In this document: positions 1-6,572 of the stretch, piece after piece
Position numbering within the stretch: position 1 is the stretch's first letter
Layout: each line of letters opens with the position of its first letter
Program-made: the position numbers and the translations under genes
The notes under the pieces: model-generated
The model's database searches: none
Seen by the model: the letters and a program-made list of their open reading frames with translations, nothing else
What the model was told of the DNA's origin: nothing
From: Bifidobacteriaceae bacterium
GTDB lineage: Bacteria > Actinomycetota > Actinomycetes > Actinomycetales > WQXJ01
DNA length: 6,833 nt
Direction of reading: 5' to 3'
NCBI GenBank assembly: GCA_031272565.1
Contig: JAISTN010000284.1
Span: 1-6,833, forward strand

Positions 1-7
1 AGCCGGT

Positions 8-41
8 GCCGGGGCGACACTTACTCCTCGCGCGCCCCGGC
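8..41. other. G+C-rich inverted repeat, possible stem-loop
   Basis: GCCGGGGCG at 8-16 is the exact reverse complement of CGCCCCGGC at 33-41, giving a 9-bp stem with a 16-nt loop. It lies in the gene-free stretch downstream of the IclR regulator, near the window edge. It could be a terminator for the regulator or for an unseen gene to the left. No T-run flanks it on either strand. It shares base 41 with the neighbouring palindrome, so the two structures cannot both form in full. Function is inferred only from position and symmetry. Confidence 0.3.
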
Positions 42-54
42 CCGGCTGGCCGGG
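41..54 (-). terminator. Short hairpin downstream of the regulator, possible terminator
   Basis: CCCGGCTGGCCGGG is a perfect palindrome (five stem pairs if a 4-nt loop is assumed). It starts 23 nt beyond the regulator's stop codon, reading along the minus strand. There is no U-tract, so a classical intrinsic terminator is not shown; actinobacterial terminators often lack one. In DNA this rich in CCGGC words a chance palindrome is quite possible. Confidence 0.3.
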
Positions 55-77
55 TAGCCCCAGCCAAGCCGTAGCAC

Positions 78-806
78 CTACCGATGGGCCTCTTCAGCCT
101 TGCGCAGCACCTCGGTCAGCCGGTTGGCCGCCGCCACCACGGCGGCGGCGTGCAGGTGGCCGGGCTGGCGTGAAATGCGCTCCACCGGGCCGGAAATCGA
201 CACGGCCGCCACCACCCGCCCGCCGGCGCCGCGCACCGGCGCCGAAACGCTGGCGGCGCCCGGTTCACGCTCGGCCACCGACTGGGCCCAGCCGTGGCGG
301 CGCACCGCCGCCAGCATGGTGGCCGTGAATTTGGCGCCGATCAACCCGCGGTGCATCCGTTCCGGCTCTTCCCAGGCCAACAGCACCTGGGCGGCCGAAC
401 CGGCCGTCATCGGGAGCACCGCCCCCACCGGAATCGAATCGCGCAGCCCCATGGGGCGCTCGGCCGCGGCCACGCAGACGCGCTGGTCGGCTTGGCGGCG
501 GAACAGTTGGGCGCTCTCGCCCGAATGGTCTCGGAGGGCCGCCAGCACCGGGCCGGAGGCCGCCAGCAGGCGGTCCTCACCGGCGGCGGAGGCCAACTCT
601 GAGAGGCGGGGGCCAAGGACAAACCGGCCCTGAGTATCGCGTCCCACCAGGCGGTGGTGCTCCAACGCGACCGCTAGGCGGTGGACGGTGGGACGGGCCA
701 GGCCGGTAGCGGATACCAACTGGGCCAAAGTGGCCGGTCCGGCTTCGAGGGCGCCCAGGACGGCGGCCGCCTTGTCGAGCACGCCGACTCCGCTAGTATT
801 GTCCAT
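78..806 (-). CDS. ltbR: IclR-family transcriptional regulator, NdgR/LtbR type
   Basis: This 242-residue protein is a DNA-binding regulator of the IclR family. Residues about 8-62 form the winged helix-turn-helix (recognition region near [11 protein letters not shown], residues 34-44). Residues about 75-235 form the IclR effector-binding domain, containing GESAQLFRR and the ending [20 protein letters not shown]. Length and sequence agree closely with Streptomyces NdgR (about 238 aa) and Corynebacterium LtbR, which lie divergent to leuCD and control leucine and other amino-acid genes. The start at 806 is preferred because GGGAG lies about 8 nt upstream and the protein then begins [14 protein letters not shown], as in NdgR. 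The reading frame stays open far upstream, but that part lies antisense to leuC and has no family similarity. Whether it represses or activates, and its ligand, cannot be read from sequence. The family call is very secure; the symbol rests on synteny plus similarity. Confidence 0.93.
   Translation of the reverse strand: MDNTSGVGVLDKAAAVLGALEAGPATLAQLVSATGLARPTVHRLAVALEHHRLVGRDTQGRFVLGPRLSELASAAGEDRLLAASGPVLAALRDHSGESAQLFRRQADQRVCVAAAERPMGLRDSIPVGAVLPMTAGSAAQVLLAWEEPERMHRGLIGAKFTATMLAAVRRHGWAQSVAEREPGAASVSAPVRGAGGRVVAAVSISGPVERISRQPGHLHAAAVVAAANRLTEVLRKAEEAHR
772..799 (+). promoter_or_regulatory. Candidate leuC promoter (-35 TTGTCG, -10 TAGTAT)
   Basis: TTGTCG at 772-777 and TAGTAT at 794-799 are separated by 16 nt. 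Each matches four of six bases of the sigma-70 type consensus, and TAGTAT fits the actinobacterial TANNNT rule. Transcription would start near 806, giving leuC a leader of about 67 nt. The elements lie inside the first codons of the divergent regulator, so transcription of the two genes could interfere. No better TANNNT was found between here and the leuC start. Confidence 0.45.
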
Positions 807-824
807 GCGTTGATACTCCCATTC

Positions 825-836
825 CACACTCTGAGA
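825..836 (+). promoter_or_regulatory. Candidate NdgR/LtbR operator
   Basis: CACACTCTGAGA matches 9 of 12 positions of the LtbR motif of Corynebacterium glutamicum as I remember it, CA(T/C)ATAGTG(A/G)GA; the mismatches are the three central bases TAG. The site lies downstream of the candidate leuC -10 element and upstream of the ribosome binding site, the position described for LtbR sites. It is also within the leader of the divergent regulator gene, allowing autoregulation. The consensus is from memory and the match is imperfect. Confidence 0.4.
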
Positions 837-872
837 CACAAGTCTGTTAACTGTTGCACAAGGAGACCCGCC

Positions 873-2297
873 ATGGGCACCACCCTCGCGCAGAAAATCT
901 GGCAGGCGCACGTGGTGCGACCAGGCACCGATGGCGCCCCGGACCTGCTTTACATCGACCTGCACATGGTCCACGAAGTCACCTCGCCGCAGGCCTTCGA
1001 GGGCCTGCGGCTGGCCGGTCGCCAGGTCCGCCGGCCGGACCTGACCATCGCCACCGAAGACCACAACACGCCAACTCTGGACATCGACCTGCCAATTGCT
1101 GACCCGACCTCGCGGCTGCAGATCGACACGCTGCGCAACAACGCCCGCGAGTTCGGCATCCGGCTGCACTCCCTGGGCGATGCCGACCAGGGCATTGTCC
1201 ACGTGGTGGGCCCCCAACTGGGTTTGACCATGCCCGGCCTGACAGTGGTCTGCGGCGATTCGCACACCTCCACCCACGGGGCGTTCGGGGCGCTGGCGTT
1301 CGGCATCGGCACCTCGGAAGTGGAACACGTGCTGGCCACCCAGACGCTGCCGCTGCAACCGTTCAAGACCATGGCCATCAACGTCACCGGGCGGCTGCGG
1401 CCCGGCGTCACCGCCAAAGACATCATCCTGGCCGTGATCGCCCAGATCGGCACCGGCGGCGGCCAGGGCCACGTGCTGGAGTACCGTGGGCCGGCCATCG
1501 AGGCCCTGTCGATGGAAGGCCGCATGACGGTCTGCAACATGTCAATCGAGGCCGGGGCGCGGGCCGGCCTGGTGGCCCCAGACCAAACCACCTTCGACTA
1601 CCTGAAGGGCCGCCCGCACGCCCCGCAGGGCCGGGACTGGGACCAGGCGGTGGCCTACTGGCAGACCCTCAAGACGGACCCGGACGCGGTCTTTGACCGC
1701 GAGATCACCATCGACGGCGATTCCTTGGAGCCGTTCGTCACCTGGGGCACCAACCCGGGCCAGGGGCTGCCGCTCTCGGCCGCCGTACCGGACCCGGTGG
1801 CGGCGCCCGATGACGAAACCCGGCTGGCCATCCAAAAGGCCATCGAATACATGGGCTTGACCCCCGGCACGCCCTTGAAAGAGATCAAGGTCGACACGGT
1901 CTTCCTGGGCAGTTGCACCAACGGGCGGATCGAGGACCTGCGGGCCGCGGCCGCCATTGTGCAGGGACAGAAGAAGGCCCCAGGGGTCCGGATGCTGGTG
2001 GTGCCCGGCTCGGCCCGCGTGCGCCTTCAGGCCGAACGGGAAGGGCTAGACCGGGTCTTCTTGGCCTTCGGCGCCGAATGGCGCAACGCCGGCTGCTCCA
2101 TGTGTCTGGGTATGAACCCGGACCAGTTGGCGCCAGGGGAGCGCAGCGCTTCGACTTCCAACCGGAACTTTGAGGGCCGCCAGGGCAAGGGCGGGCGGAC
2201 CCACCTGGTCAGCCCGCTGGTGGCCGCTGCCACCGCCATCCGCGGCACGTTGTCGTCACCCCTTGACCTGAACCCAGAATTAAAGGCGGAGGTCTAG
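873..2297 (+). CDS. leuC: 3-isopropylmalate dehydratase, large subunit
   Basis: LeuC (474 aa) and LeuD form cytoplasmic isopropylmalate isomerase, which converts 2-isopropylmalate to 3-isopropylmalate in leucine synthesis. The protein is of the aconitase family and full length. Visible family blocks are [14 protein letters not shown] (residues 29-42), ATEDHNTPT near 60-68, and [13 protein letters not shown] (127-139). The three cysteines that ligate the [4Fe-4S] cluster are present: Cys348 in GSCTNGR, and Cys408 and Cys411 in [10 protein letters not shown]. The C-terminal [19 protein letters not shown] block is also typical. The ATG at 873 is preceded by AGGAGA at 861-866 with 6-nt spacing, and the N-terminus has the usual [11 protein letters not shown]. 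The frame stays open upstream but overlaps the regulator. leuD follows after 4 nt, so the two are surely cotranscribed. Control is probably by the divergent regulator. No defects are seen. Confidence 0.98.
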   Translation: MGTTLAQKIWQAHVVRPGTDGAPDLLYIDLHMVHEVTSPQAFEGLRLAGRQVRRPDLTIATEDHNTPTLDIDLPIADPTSRLQIDTLRNNAREFGIRLHSLGDADQGIVHVVGPQLGLTMPGLTVVCGDSHTSTHGAFGALAFGIGTSEVEHVLATQTLPLQPFKTMAINVTGRLRPGVTAKDIILAVIAQIGTGGGQGHVLEYRGPAIEALSMEGRMTVCNMSIEAGARAGLVAPDQTTFDYLKGRPHAPQGRDWDQAVAYWQTLKTDPDAVFDREITIDGDSLEPFVTWGTNPGQGLPLSAAVPDPVAAPDDETRLAIQKAIEYMGLTPGTPLKEIKVDTVFLGSCTNGRIEDLRAAAAIVQGQKKAPGVRMLVVPGSARVRLQAEREGLDRVFLAFGAEWRNAGCSMCLGMNPDQLAPGERSASTSNRNFEGRQGKGGRTHLVSPLVAAATAIRGTLSSPLDLNPELKAEV

Positions 2298-2301
2298 CAC
2301 C

Positions 2302-2937
2302 ATGGAGAAGTTCACCACCCACACTGGGATTGGGGTGCCGCTGCGGCGCTCCAACGTGGACACCGACCAGATCATCCCGGCCGTCTACCTCAAGCGCATC
2401 ACCAAGACCGGCTTTGACGACGCCCTGTTCGCCGCCTGGCGGGCCGATCCAGACTTTGTGCTGAACCGCGGGCCTTACCAGGCCGGCTCGGTGCTGGTAG
2501 CCGGGCCGGACTTCGGCACCGGCTCCTCGCGTGAGCACGCCGTCTGGGCGCTGCGGGACTATGGCTTCAAGGCGGTGCTGAGCGCCCGTTTTGCCGACAT
2601 CTTCCGGGGCAATGCCGGCAAACAGGGCCTGCTGGCCGCCCAGGTGGAACAGGACGTGATCGAGCAACTCTGGAAGCTGCTGGAAGCCCAGCCGGGGCTG
2701 GAGGTGACCGTCGACCTGACCGAGTGTCAGGTGCGCTGCGGCGACCTGGTGGCCCCCTTCCAGGTTGACAGCTACACCCGCTGGCGGCTGATGGAAGGCT
2801 TGGACGACATCGGGCTGACGCTGCAGCACGAAGGCGACATCGCCGCCTATGAGGCCAGGCGCGAAAGCTGGCGGCCAACTACACTGCCGGCCAAACACCT
2901 GCCCGATGAGCCGGTGGTTCCGGCCCGGCCCGTGTAG
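2302..2937 (+). CDS. leuD: 3-isopropylmalate dehydratase, small subunit
   Basis: LeuD (211 aa) supplies the swivelling domain that completes the isopropylmalate isomerase active site together with LeuC. Diagnostic stretches are [19 protein letters not shown] (residues 15-33), [14 protein letters not shown] (71-84) and [17 protein letters not shown] (95-111). The lysine, glycine and glutamine in the last block are as in other actinobacterial LeuD proteins. Length is in the usual 190-210 range. The ATG at 2302 has GGAGG at 2288-2292, which lies within the last codons of leuC, so translation is probably coupled. Its TAG stop at 2935-2937 is also the first half of a -10-like hexamer placed for the next gene. 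The last 25 or so residues are proline-rich and lie beyond the conserved fold. No frameshift or missing motif is seen. Confidence 0.98.
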   Translation: MEKFTTHTGIGVPLRRSNVDTDQIIPAVYLKRITKTGFDDALFAAWRADPDFVLNRGPYQAGSVLVAGPDFGTGSSREHAVWALRDYGFKAVLSARFADIFRGNAGKQGLLAAQVEQDVIEQLWKLLEAQPGLEVTVDLTECQVRCGDLVAPFQVDSYTRWRLMEGLDDIGLTLQHEGDIAAYEARRESWRPTTLPAKHLPDEPVVPARPV

Positions 2938-2940
2938 GTT
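2935..2940 (+). promoter_or_regulatory. -10-like hexamer (TAGGTT) for possible leaderless murA transcript
   Basis: TAGGTT fits TANNNT and is followed by exactly 6 nt (GGGACC) before the murA GTG, so transcription from it would begin at the start codon. Its first three bases are the leuD stop codon. No properly spaced Shine-Dalgarno exists, since GGGA at 2941-2944 is only 2 nt from the GTG. murA may therefore be transcribed both from the leu operon and from this internal promoter. No -35 was recognised. Confidence 0.4.
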
Positions 2941-2946
2941 GGGACC

Positions 2947-4266
2947 GTGACCGAAGATGTTCTTGAGATCGAGGGCGGCACGCCCCTGATCGGTGAAATC
3001 AAGCTCCGCGGAGCCAAGAACTTTGTCTCCAAGGCGATGGTGGCTTCACTGCTGGGGCAGGGCCCATCCACCTTGCATAACGTGCCCCTGATCCGTGATG
3101 TCGAGGTGGTGGCCGGCCTGCTGCGGGCCCACGGCGTGGCGGTCGAGTTGGACGATGCCGCCGGTACCGTCCGGATGGACCCGGGCGGGGTGGAGTTGGC
3201 CCAGTCGGCCGATATCGCCATGCACGCCGGGTCGTCCCGCATCCCGATCCTGTTCTGCGGGCCCCTGCTGCACCGGCTGGGCGAGGCTTTCATCCCGGAC
3301 CTGGGCGGCTGCAACATTGGCGGGCGGCCCATCGACTTCCACCTGGAGATTCTGCGGCGCTTTGGGGCAGAGGTGACCAAGGAACCGGGCGGCATCCGGC
3401 TGCAGGCCCTGGAACGCCTGCAGGGCATGCAGATGGAACTGGCCTACCCCTCGGTCGGTGCCACCGAACAGTGCCTGCTGACGGCCGTCATGGCGGACGG
3501 CATCACCGAACTGCGCGGTGCGGCCGTGGAACCGGAAATCCTGGACCTGGTGTCGGTGCTCCAGCAGATGGGCGCCATCATCTCGATCGAAACCGACCGC
3601 GTGATCAAGGTTGAGGGCGTCGAAGAGATGCACGGCTTCCACCACAAGGCGCTGCCGGACCGGATCGAGGCGGCCTCCTGGGCGGCGGCGGCTCTGGCCA
3701 CCGGCGGCGACATCACCGTGCTGGGTGCCCGCCAGGCCGACCTGACCACCTACCTGAACTACTACCGCAAGGTGGGCGGACGGTTCGACGTCACCGACCG
3801 CGGCATCCGCTTTTGGCACCCCGGCGGCGAGTTGAAGTCGATTGCCGTCGAGACGGGCGTCCACCCCGGTTTCATGACCGACTGGCAACAGCCCCTGGTG
3901 GTGGCGTTGACCCAGGCTAAGGGCCTGTCCATCATCCATGAGACGGTCTATGAGCAGCGCTTCGGTTTCACCAAGGCGCTGAACGCCATGGGCGCCCAGA
4001 TCCAGCTCTACAAGGAGTGTCTAGGTGGGCAGGTCTGCCGTTTTGGCCGGCGCAACTACCTGCATTCGGCGGTGGTGTCCGGCCCCACCGAACTGCACGG
4101 CGCGGCCATCGAGGTGCCGGACCTGCGTGGCGGCTTCAGCCACCTGATCGCGGCGCTGGCCGCCAAGGGGCGGTCCTCCGTCAAGGGCATTGGGCTGATT
4201 GACCGCGGCTACGAGCACTTCCAGGACAAGCTCCAGGCCTTGGGCGCCCACACCTGGCGGGTTTGA
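2947..4266 (+). CDS. murA: UDP-N-acetylglucosamine 1-carboxyvinyltransferase
   Basis: MurA transfers enolpyruvate from PEP to UDP-GlcNAc in the cytoplasm, the first committed step of peptidoglycan synthesis. The protein has 439 residues against 419 in E. coli and covers the whole EPSP-synthase-like fold. Catalytic and binding residues are in place by motif alignment: Lys24-Asn25 in GAKN, Arg98 in SSRIPI, Cys122 in the loop GGCNIGGRP with Arg127, Asp312 in HPGFMTD, and Arg394 in DLRGGF. LPDRIE and IDRGYEHFQDKLQALGA are also conserved. The loop cysteine is the residue fosfomycin alkylates; M. tuberculosis MurA has Asp there. The GTG at 2947 lies 9 nt after leuD, has no usable Shine-Dalgarno, and is probably translated by coupling or from a leaderless mRNA. 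Actinobacteria often have another murA near the ATP synthase genes, so this may be one of two paralogues. The family assignment is firm; being the main MurA is not. Confidence 0.95.
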   Translation: MTEDVLEIEGGTPLIGEIKLRGAKNFVSKAMVASLLGQGPSTLHNVPLIRDVEVVAGLLRAHGVAVELDDAAGTVRMDPGGVELAQSADIAMHAGSSRIPILFCGPLLHRLGEAFIPDLGGCNIGGRPIDFHLEILRRFGAEVTKEPGGIRLQALERLQGMQMELAYPSVGATEQCLLTAVMADGITELRGAAVEPEILDLVSVLQQMGAIISIETDRVIKVEGVEEMHGFHHKALPDRIEAASWAAAALATGGDITVLGARQADLTTYLNYYRKVGGRFDVTDRGIRFWHPGGELKSIAVETGVHPGFMTDWQQPLVVALTQAKGLSIIHETVYEQRFGFTKALNAMGAQIQLYKECLGGQVCRFGRRNYLHSAVVSGPTELHGAAIEVPDLRGGFSHLIAALAAKGRSSVKGIGLIDRGYEHFQDKLQALGAHTWRV

Positions 4267-4277
4267 GCCCCTGGTCA

Positions 4278-4295
4278 GACGGCGAGGCGGCCGTC
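4278..4295. terminator. Candidate bidirectional terminator between convergent genes
   Basis: GACGGC at 4278-4283 pairs perfectly with GCCGTC at 4290-4295 around a 6-nt loop. The hairpin begins 12 nt after the murA stop and runs into the stop codon of the convergent minus-strand gene, so it could end both transcripts. There is no T-run on either side. The call depends on symmetry and the convergent position. Confidence 0.4.
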
Positions 4296-5103
4296 AGAAC
4301 TGCCCGGTGCGCCGGCGCAGCCAGACTGAGCGGCGGATCTCCTGCGTCACCAACAGCACCAGGCCGGCCAGCAGCAGGGCGGCGGTGATGGCCAGGCCAA
4401 TCACCGGCCAACTGATCCAGCCCTTGTCGACGGCCGGGATGATGTAGTAGACGGTGGCGCTGGGGGAGTCCGTGGCGCAGGTGAACTGGTGCTCACCGGT
4501 CTTGGTGGTGAAGTCCCGCACCGGCTGGGCCGCCAAGGCATCCAGCAGGCTGCTGGGCAGTGGGACATCGGCCGCCCGGGACAGTCTGATTTGGTTGCGG
4601 CCCCGCGCCAGGGTGCAGTCACCCTCCCAGCGGCCGTTGGATGACCAGATGGTGTAGTCGCCCGCCTTAAGGTCAAACAAGATGACTTCGTTGGTGACGG
4701 GGACGGAAGTCGACTGGCCGGCCAACTCGCTGACCGTGCCCACCGTCTTGACGATGGGAATAGCGGCCGCCACCGGGCTGACCAGCATCAGGGCCAAGCC
4801 CAGGTAGACCAGCAAGACGGTGGGAATCCGGCCACGCTTCGGCTTGCCGGGCTTGGGCAGCTTGCCCGGCTGGGTGGCCAGGCCCGGCGTGATGCCCTGG
4901 GGTGTCCCGGGCGGCTGCGGCAGACCGGCCGGCGGGCCTGACCGGTAGGCTGCGGGGCCGGGCTCGGCTGGCCGGCTGGCCGGGACACCGGCCGGCACGG
5001 CCGGCTGTGGGGCCGGGGGAGTGGGCGGTTCAGGCGAAGCAAACCTGGGCGGGAGGGCGAACGCTGGGCCGGGTTCGGCCTGGTCAGGTTCGTGCGCTGT
5101 CAT
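4294..5103 (-). CDS. Hypothetical two-helix membrane protein with proline-rich N-terminus
   Basis: I do not recognise this 269-residue protein. Residues 1-90 are low-complexity and rich in Pro, Ala and Gly, ending in a basic KLPKPGKPKRGR. A hydrophobic helix follows at about 93-118, then a segment of roughly 110 residues, a second helix at about 229-252, and a basic tail (RRSVWLRRR). By the positive-inside rule both ends are cytoplasmic and the middle is outside. The outer part has alternating beta-like stretches (VILFDLKAGDYTIW, HQFTCATD, ATVYYIIP) and two cysteines, Cys163 and Cys209, that could form a disulfide. This suggests a small beta-sandwich. The ATG at 5103 has no Shine-Dalgarno but has TAAGCT 6 nt upstream. 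Codon choice looks like that of its neighbours. It lies between murA and ddl, so an envelope role is conceivable, but that is only guilt by association. The gene call is good; function is unknown. Confidence 0.85.
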   Translation of the reverse strand: MTAHEPDQAEPGPAFALPPRFASPEPPTPPAPQPAVPAGVPASRPAEPGPAAYRSGPPAGLPQPPGTPQGITPGLATQPGKLPKPGKPKRGRIPTVLLVYLGLALMLVSPVAAAIPIVKTVGTVSELAGQSTSVPVTNEVILFDLKAGDYTIWSSNGRWEGDCTLARGRNQIRLSRAADVPLPSSLLDALAAQPVRDFTTKTGEHQFTCATDSPSATVYYIIPAVDKGWISWPVIGLAITAALLLAGLVLLVTQEIRRSVWLRRRTGQF

Positions 5104-5109
5104 GCCACT

Positions 5110-5115
5110 AGCTTA
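5110..5115 (-). promoter_or_regulatory. -10-like hexamer (TAAGCT) for possible leaderless transcript
   Basis: On the minus strand TAAGCT fits TANNNT and is followed by 6 nt (AGTGGC) and then the ATG of the membrane-protein gene. Transcription would begin at the start codon itself. No purine-rich ribosome binding site precedes that ATG, which supports a leaderless mRNA. No convincing -35 is visible (CCCCGG at the 17-nt position). Confidence 0.45.
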
Positions 5116-5180
5116 GGGGTTGAGGGGCAGGCCCGGGGCTGGCCACAGGCCAAGCGGTGATCCACATCTTCCTTTAGGTT

Positions 5181-5199
5181 CTCCCGTGACGGGCGGGAG
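5181..5199 (-). terminator. Candidate terminator downstream of ddl
   Basis: CTCCCG at 5181-5186 pairs with CGGGAG at 5194-5199 around a 7-nt loop. Read on the minus strand, it starts 8 nt after the ddl stop codon. It lacks a U-tract. An alternative pairing, CCCGT/ACGGG at 5183-5193, overlaps it. It could separate ddl from the membrane-protein gene downstream, which has its own candidate promoter. Confidence 0.4.
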
Positions 5200-5207
5200 T
5201 ATGGCTC

Positions 5208-6356
5208 CTAGCGCAATCCAACCGGGCGTTCCAGGGCCAGGTCGATCAACTGGGTGATCAAGTCTTGGTATGAGATGCCGGCTTGGGCCCACATCCCGGG
5301 GTACATCGAATGCGGCGTGAAGCCCGGCATGGTGTTGATTTCCGAGATGATGACCTGGTGCCCGGGGGCGGCGTCGGGCACATAGAAGAAGTCGACCCGG
5401 GAAATGCCCTCTGCGCCCACGGCCTCGAAGGTGCGGGCGGCCAGGCGCTGGATTTCCGCCGTCACCGCCGGCGGCAGATCGGCCGGGCAACTGAGCGTGG
5501 CGGCGTCGTGGTGCAGGTACTTGGCCTCGAAGTCGTAGAACGGGTGGGAGGCGTCCACCACGATTTCGGCCGGGGGTGAGACCCGCACCTGGTCCTGGCC
5601 GTGGCCACCCAACAGGGCACACTCGATTTCGCGGCCCTTGATGGCCTGTTCCACCAGCACCCGCGGATCATGCTGGGCGGCCTGTTCGATGGCTTGGGCT
5701 AGGTCCTGGGGGCGGTCCACCCGGGTGATGCCCAGCGAGGAGCCGGCCCGGCAGGGCTTGACGAACAACGGCAGGCCAAGTTCCAAGGCGCGTTCCATCG
5801 CCCGGTCGCGGTCACACGCCCACGCGGCCGGCGTGATCACAATGAACGGCGCCACCGGCAGGCCCTGGGCGGCCAACACGGACTTCATGTAGCCCTTGTC
5901 CATGCCCAGGGCGCTGGCCAGCACGCCCGGGCCCACGTAGCGGATGTCGGTCAGTTCCAGGGCGCCCTGAATGGTGCCGTCCTCGCCAAACGGCCCGTGC
6001 AGCAGCGGGAACACCACCTTGATCTGGCCCAGGGGACGCAGCTTCGCCATGCACGGATCGGTGGTGTCGACCCAGTGCCAGGTTTGCGACCCCACCTGGG
6101 CGGGCAGCACCACCGACGGGCCGTCATTGGGCACCTCCGGCAGCCGGCCGTCCTTGATCTGCCAGGCCGCCGGGTCGGTGTCGGCCAAGGTCCAACGGCC
6201 GGCGCGGGTGATGCCGATGGGCACCGGCTCGAAGCGTTCCCGGTCAATCGCGCCCAAAATGCCGCCGGCCGTGACGCAACTGATGCCGTGCTCGCCGGAC
6301 CGCCCACCAAACAGGAGGGCTACCCGGATGGGCCTGTGTGCATAGGGCTGAGTCAT
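5208..6356 (-). CDS. ddl: D-alanine--D-alanine ligase
   Basis: Ddl joins two D-alanines using ATP, in the cytoplasm, to make the dipeptide that ends the peptidoglycan stem. At 382 residues it matches the longer actinobacterial form (M. tuberculosis about 373) and ends PVGLR much like that protein. Domains: an N-terminal substrate domain with GGRSGEH (Glu22), the LLHGPFGEDGTIQG block (His120), and the ATP-grasp region with VKPCRAGSS (Lys200, Ser206, Ser207). Further on are EAKY (Lys279, Tyr280), SRVDFF (Asp322) and EINTMPGFTPHS (Glu339, Asn341, Ser350). Tyr after the omega-loop lysine argues for D-Ala-D-Ala rather than D-lactate specificity. The ATG at 6356 places the GGRS motif at the normal distance; the frame stays open upstream but shows no similarity. 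There is no Shine-Dalgarno; TAGTCT lies 7 nt upstream, so the mRNA may be leaderless. It is transcribed opposite to murA, unlike the order I recall in relatives. Confidence 0.97.
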   Translation of the reverse strand: MTQPYAHRPIRVALLFGGRSGEHGISCVTAGGILGAIDRERFEPVPIGITRAGRWTLADTDPAAWQIKDGRLPEVPNDGPSVVLPAQVGSQTWHWVDTTDPCMAKLRPLGQIKVVFPLLHGPFGEDGTIQGALELTDIRYVGPGVLASALGMDKGYMKSVLAAQGLPVAPFIVITPAAWACDRDRAMERALELGLPLFVKPCRAGSSLGITRVDRPQDLAQAIEQAAQHDPRVLVEQAIKGREIECALLGGHGQDQVRVSPPAEIVVDASHPFYDFEAKYLHHDAATLSCPADLPPAVTAEIQRLAARTFEAVGAEGISRVDFFYVPDAAPGHQVIISEINTMPGFTPHSMYPGMWAQAGISYQDLITQLIDLALERPVGLR

Positions 6357-6363
6357 TGATTCA

Positions 6364-6369
6364 AGACTA
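6364..6369 (-). promoter_or_regulatory. -10-like hexamer (TAGTCT) for possible leaderless ddl transcript
   Basis: On the minus strand TAGTCT fits TANNNT and is separated by 7 nt (TGAATCA) from the ddl ATG. Nothing upstream of the ATG resembles a ribosome binding site at normal spacing. A 17-nt spacer would put the -35 at CCAACA, which matches TTGACA at only three positions. Confidence 0.45.
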
Positions 6370-6524
6370 AGCCCTGATCCGCCGATTGTTGGCGTGGGCG
6401 AGCGGCACCAGGCGGGTGTGATGGCAAGATGGCGGCCCGGTGGCAGGCTGAAATGACTGCTCAAGGGGCGTTTCGTGGCCAGCGGGCCGGGGTGGGGCTG
6501 CTGAGTAGCCCAGCATCGGTGAAT

Positions 6525-6545
6525 CAGGGCTGAGGCATCGCCCTG
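6525..6545. promoter_or_regulatory. Inverted repeat upstream of the PLP-enzyme gene, possible operator
   Basis: CAGGGC at 6525-6530 and GCCCTG at 6540-6545 are perfect inverted half-sites separated by 9 nt, a spacing of centres (15 nt) loosely compatible with a dimeric regulator. The dyad ends 14 nt before the candidate -10 element of the PLP-enzyme gene and so covers the expected -35 zone. No regulator is identified. Chance symmetry is possible in such G+C-rich DNA. Confidence 0.25.
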
Positions 6546-6559
6546 GCTGTCGCCGGGCG

Positions 6560-6565
6560 TATTGT
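6560..6565 (+). promoter_or_regulatory. -10-like hexamer (TATTGT) for possible leaderless transcript
   Basis: TATTGT fits TANNNT and is followed by 7 nt (TGTCCCC) and the GTG start codon of the PLP-enzyme gene. The bases between are pyrimidine-rich, so there is no Shine-Dalgarno. No good -35 was seen at 16-18 nt spacing. Confidence 0.45.
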
Positions 6566-6572
6566 TGTCCCC

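Noticed and set aside
1..77. tRNA gene expected near ndgR-type regulators
   Set aside because: No cloverleaf, T-loop GTTCGA-type sequence or acceptor pairing could be found on either strand.
810..815. TTGATA as a -35 element for leuC
   Set aside because: It matches TTGACA at five of six positions, but no TANNNT lies 16-18 nt downstream.
681..872. Upstream extension of the leuC frame
   Set aside because: It overlaps the regulator gene, and AGGAGA at 861-866 with the conserved N-terminus fixes the start at 873.
807..1472. Open minus-strand extension upstream of the regulator, in the same frame
   Set aside because: It is antisense to leuC, has no family similarity, and GGGAG plus the NdgR-like N-terminus place the start at 806.
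2209..2898. 229-codon minus-strand open frame across the leuC end and leuD
   Set aside because: It is antisense to two conserved genes, with shadow-type composition and no ribosome binding site or motif.
3046..3939. 297-codon minus-strand open frame inside murA
   Set aside because: It is a codon shadow in G+C-rich DNA; its translation is His/Gln/Gly/Arg-rich with no recognisable motif, whereas the plus frame is a complete MurA.
4965..4984. Tandem CGGCTGGC repeat (two copies) and other CCGGC-rich words
   Set aside because: It lies in codons for the Pro/Ala-rich segment of the membrane protein and reflects composition; similar words recur throughout the window.
5138..5155. Imperfect stem-loop GCTGGCC-ACA-GGCCAAGC
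   Set aside because: It needs a bulged base, has a 3-nt loop and no T-run, and a better candidate terminator lies closer to the ddl stop.
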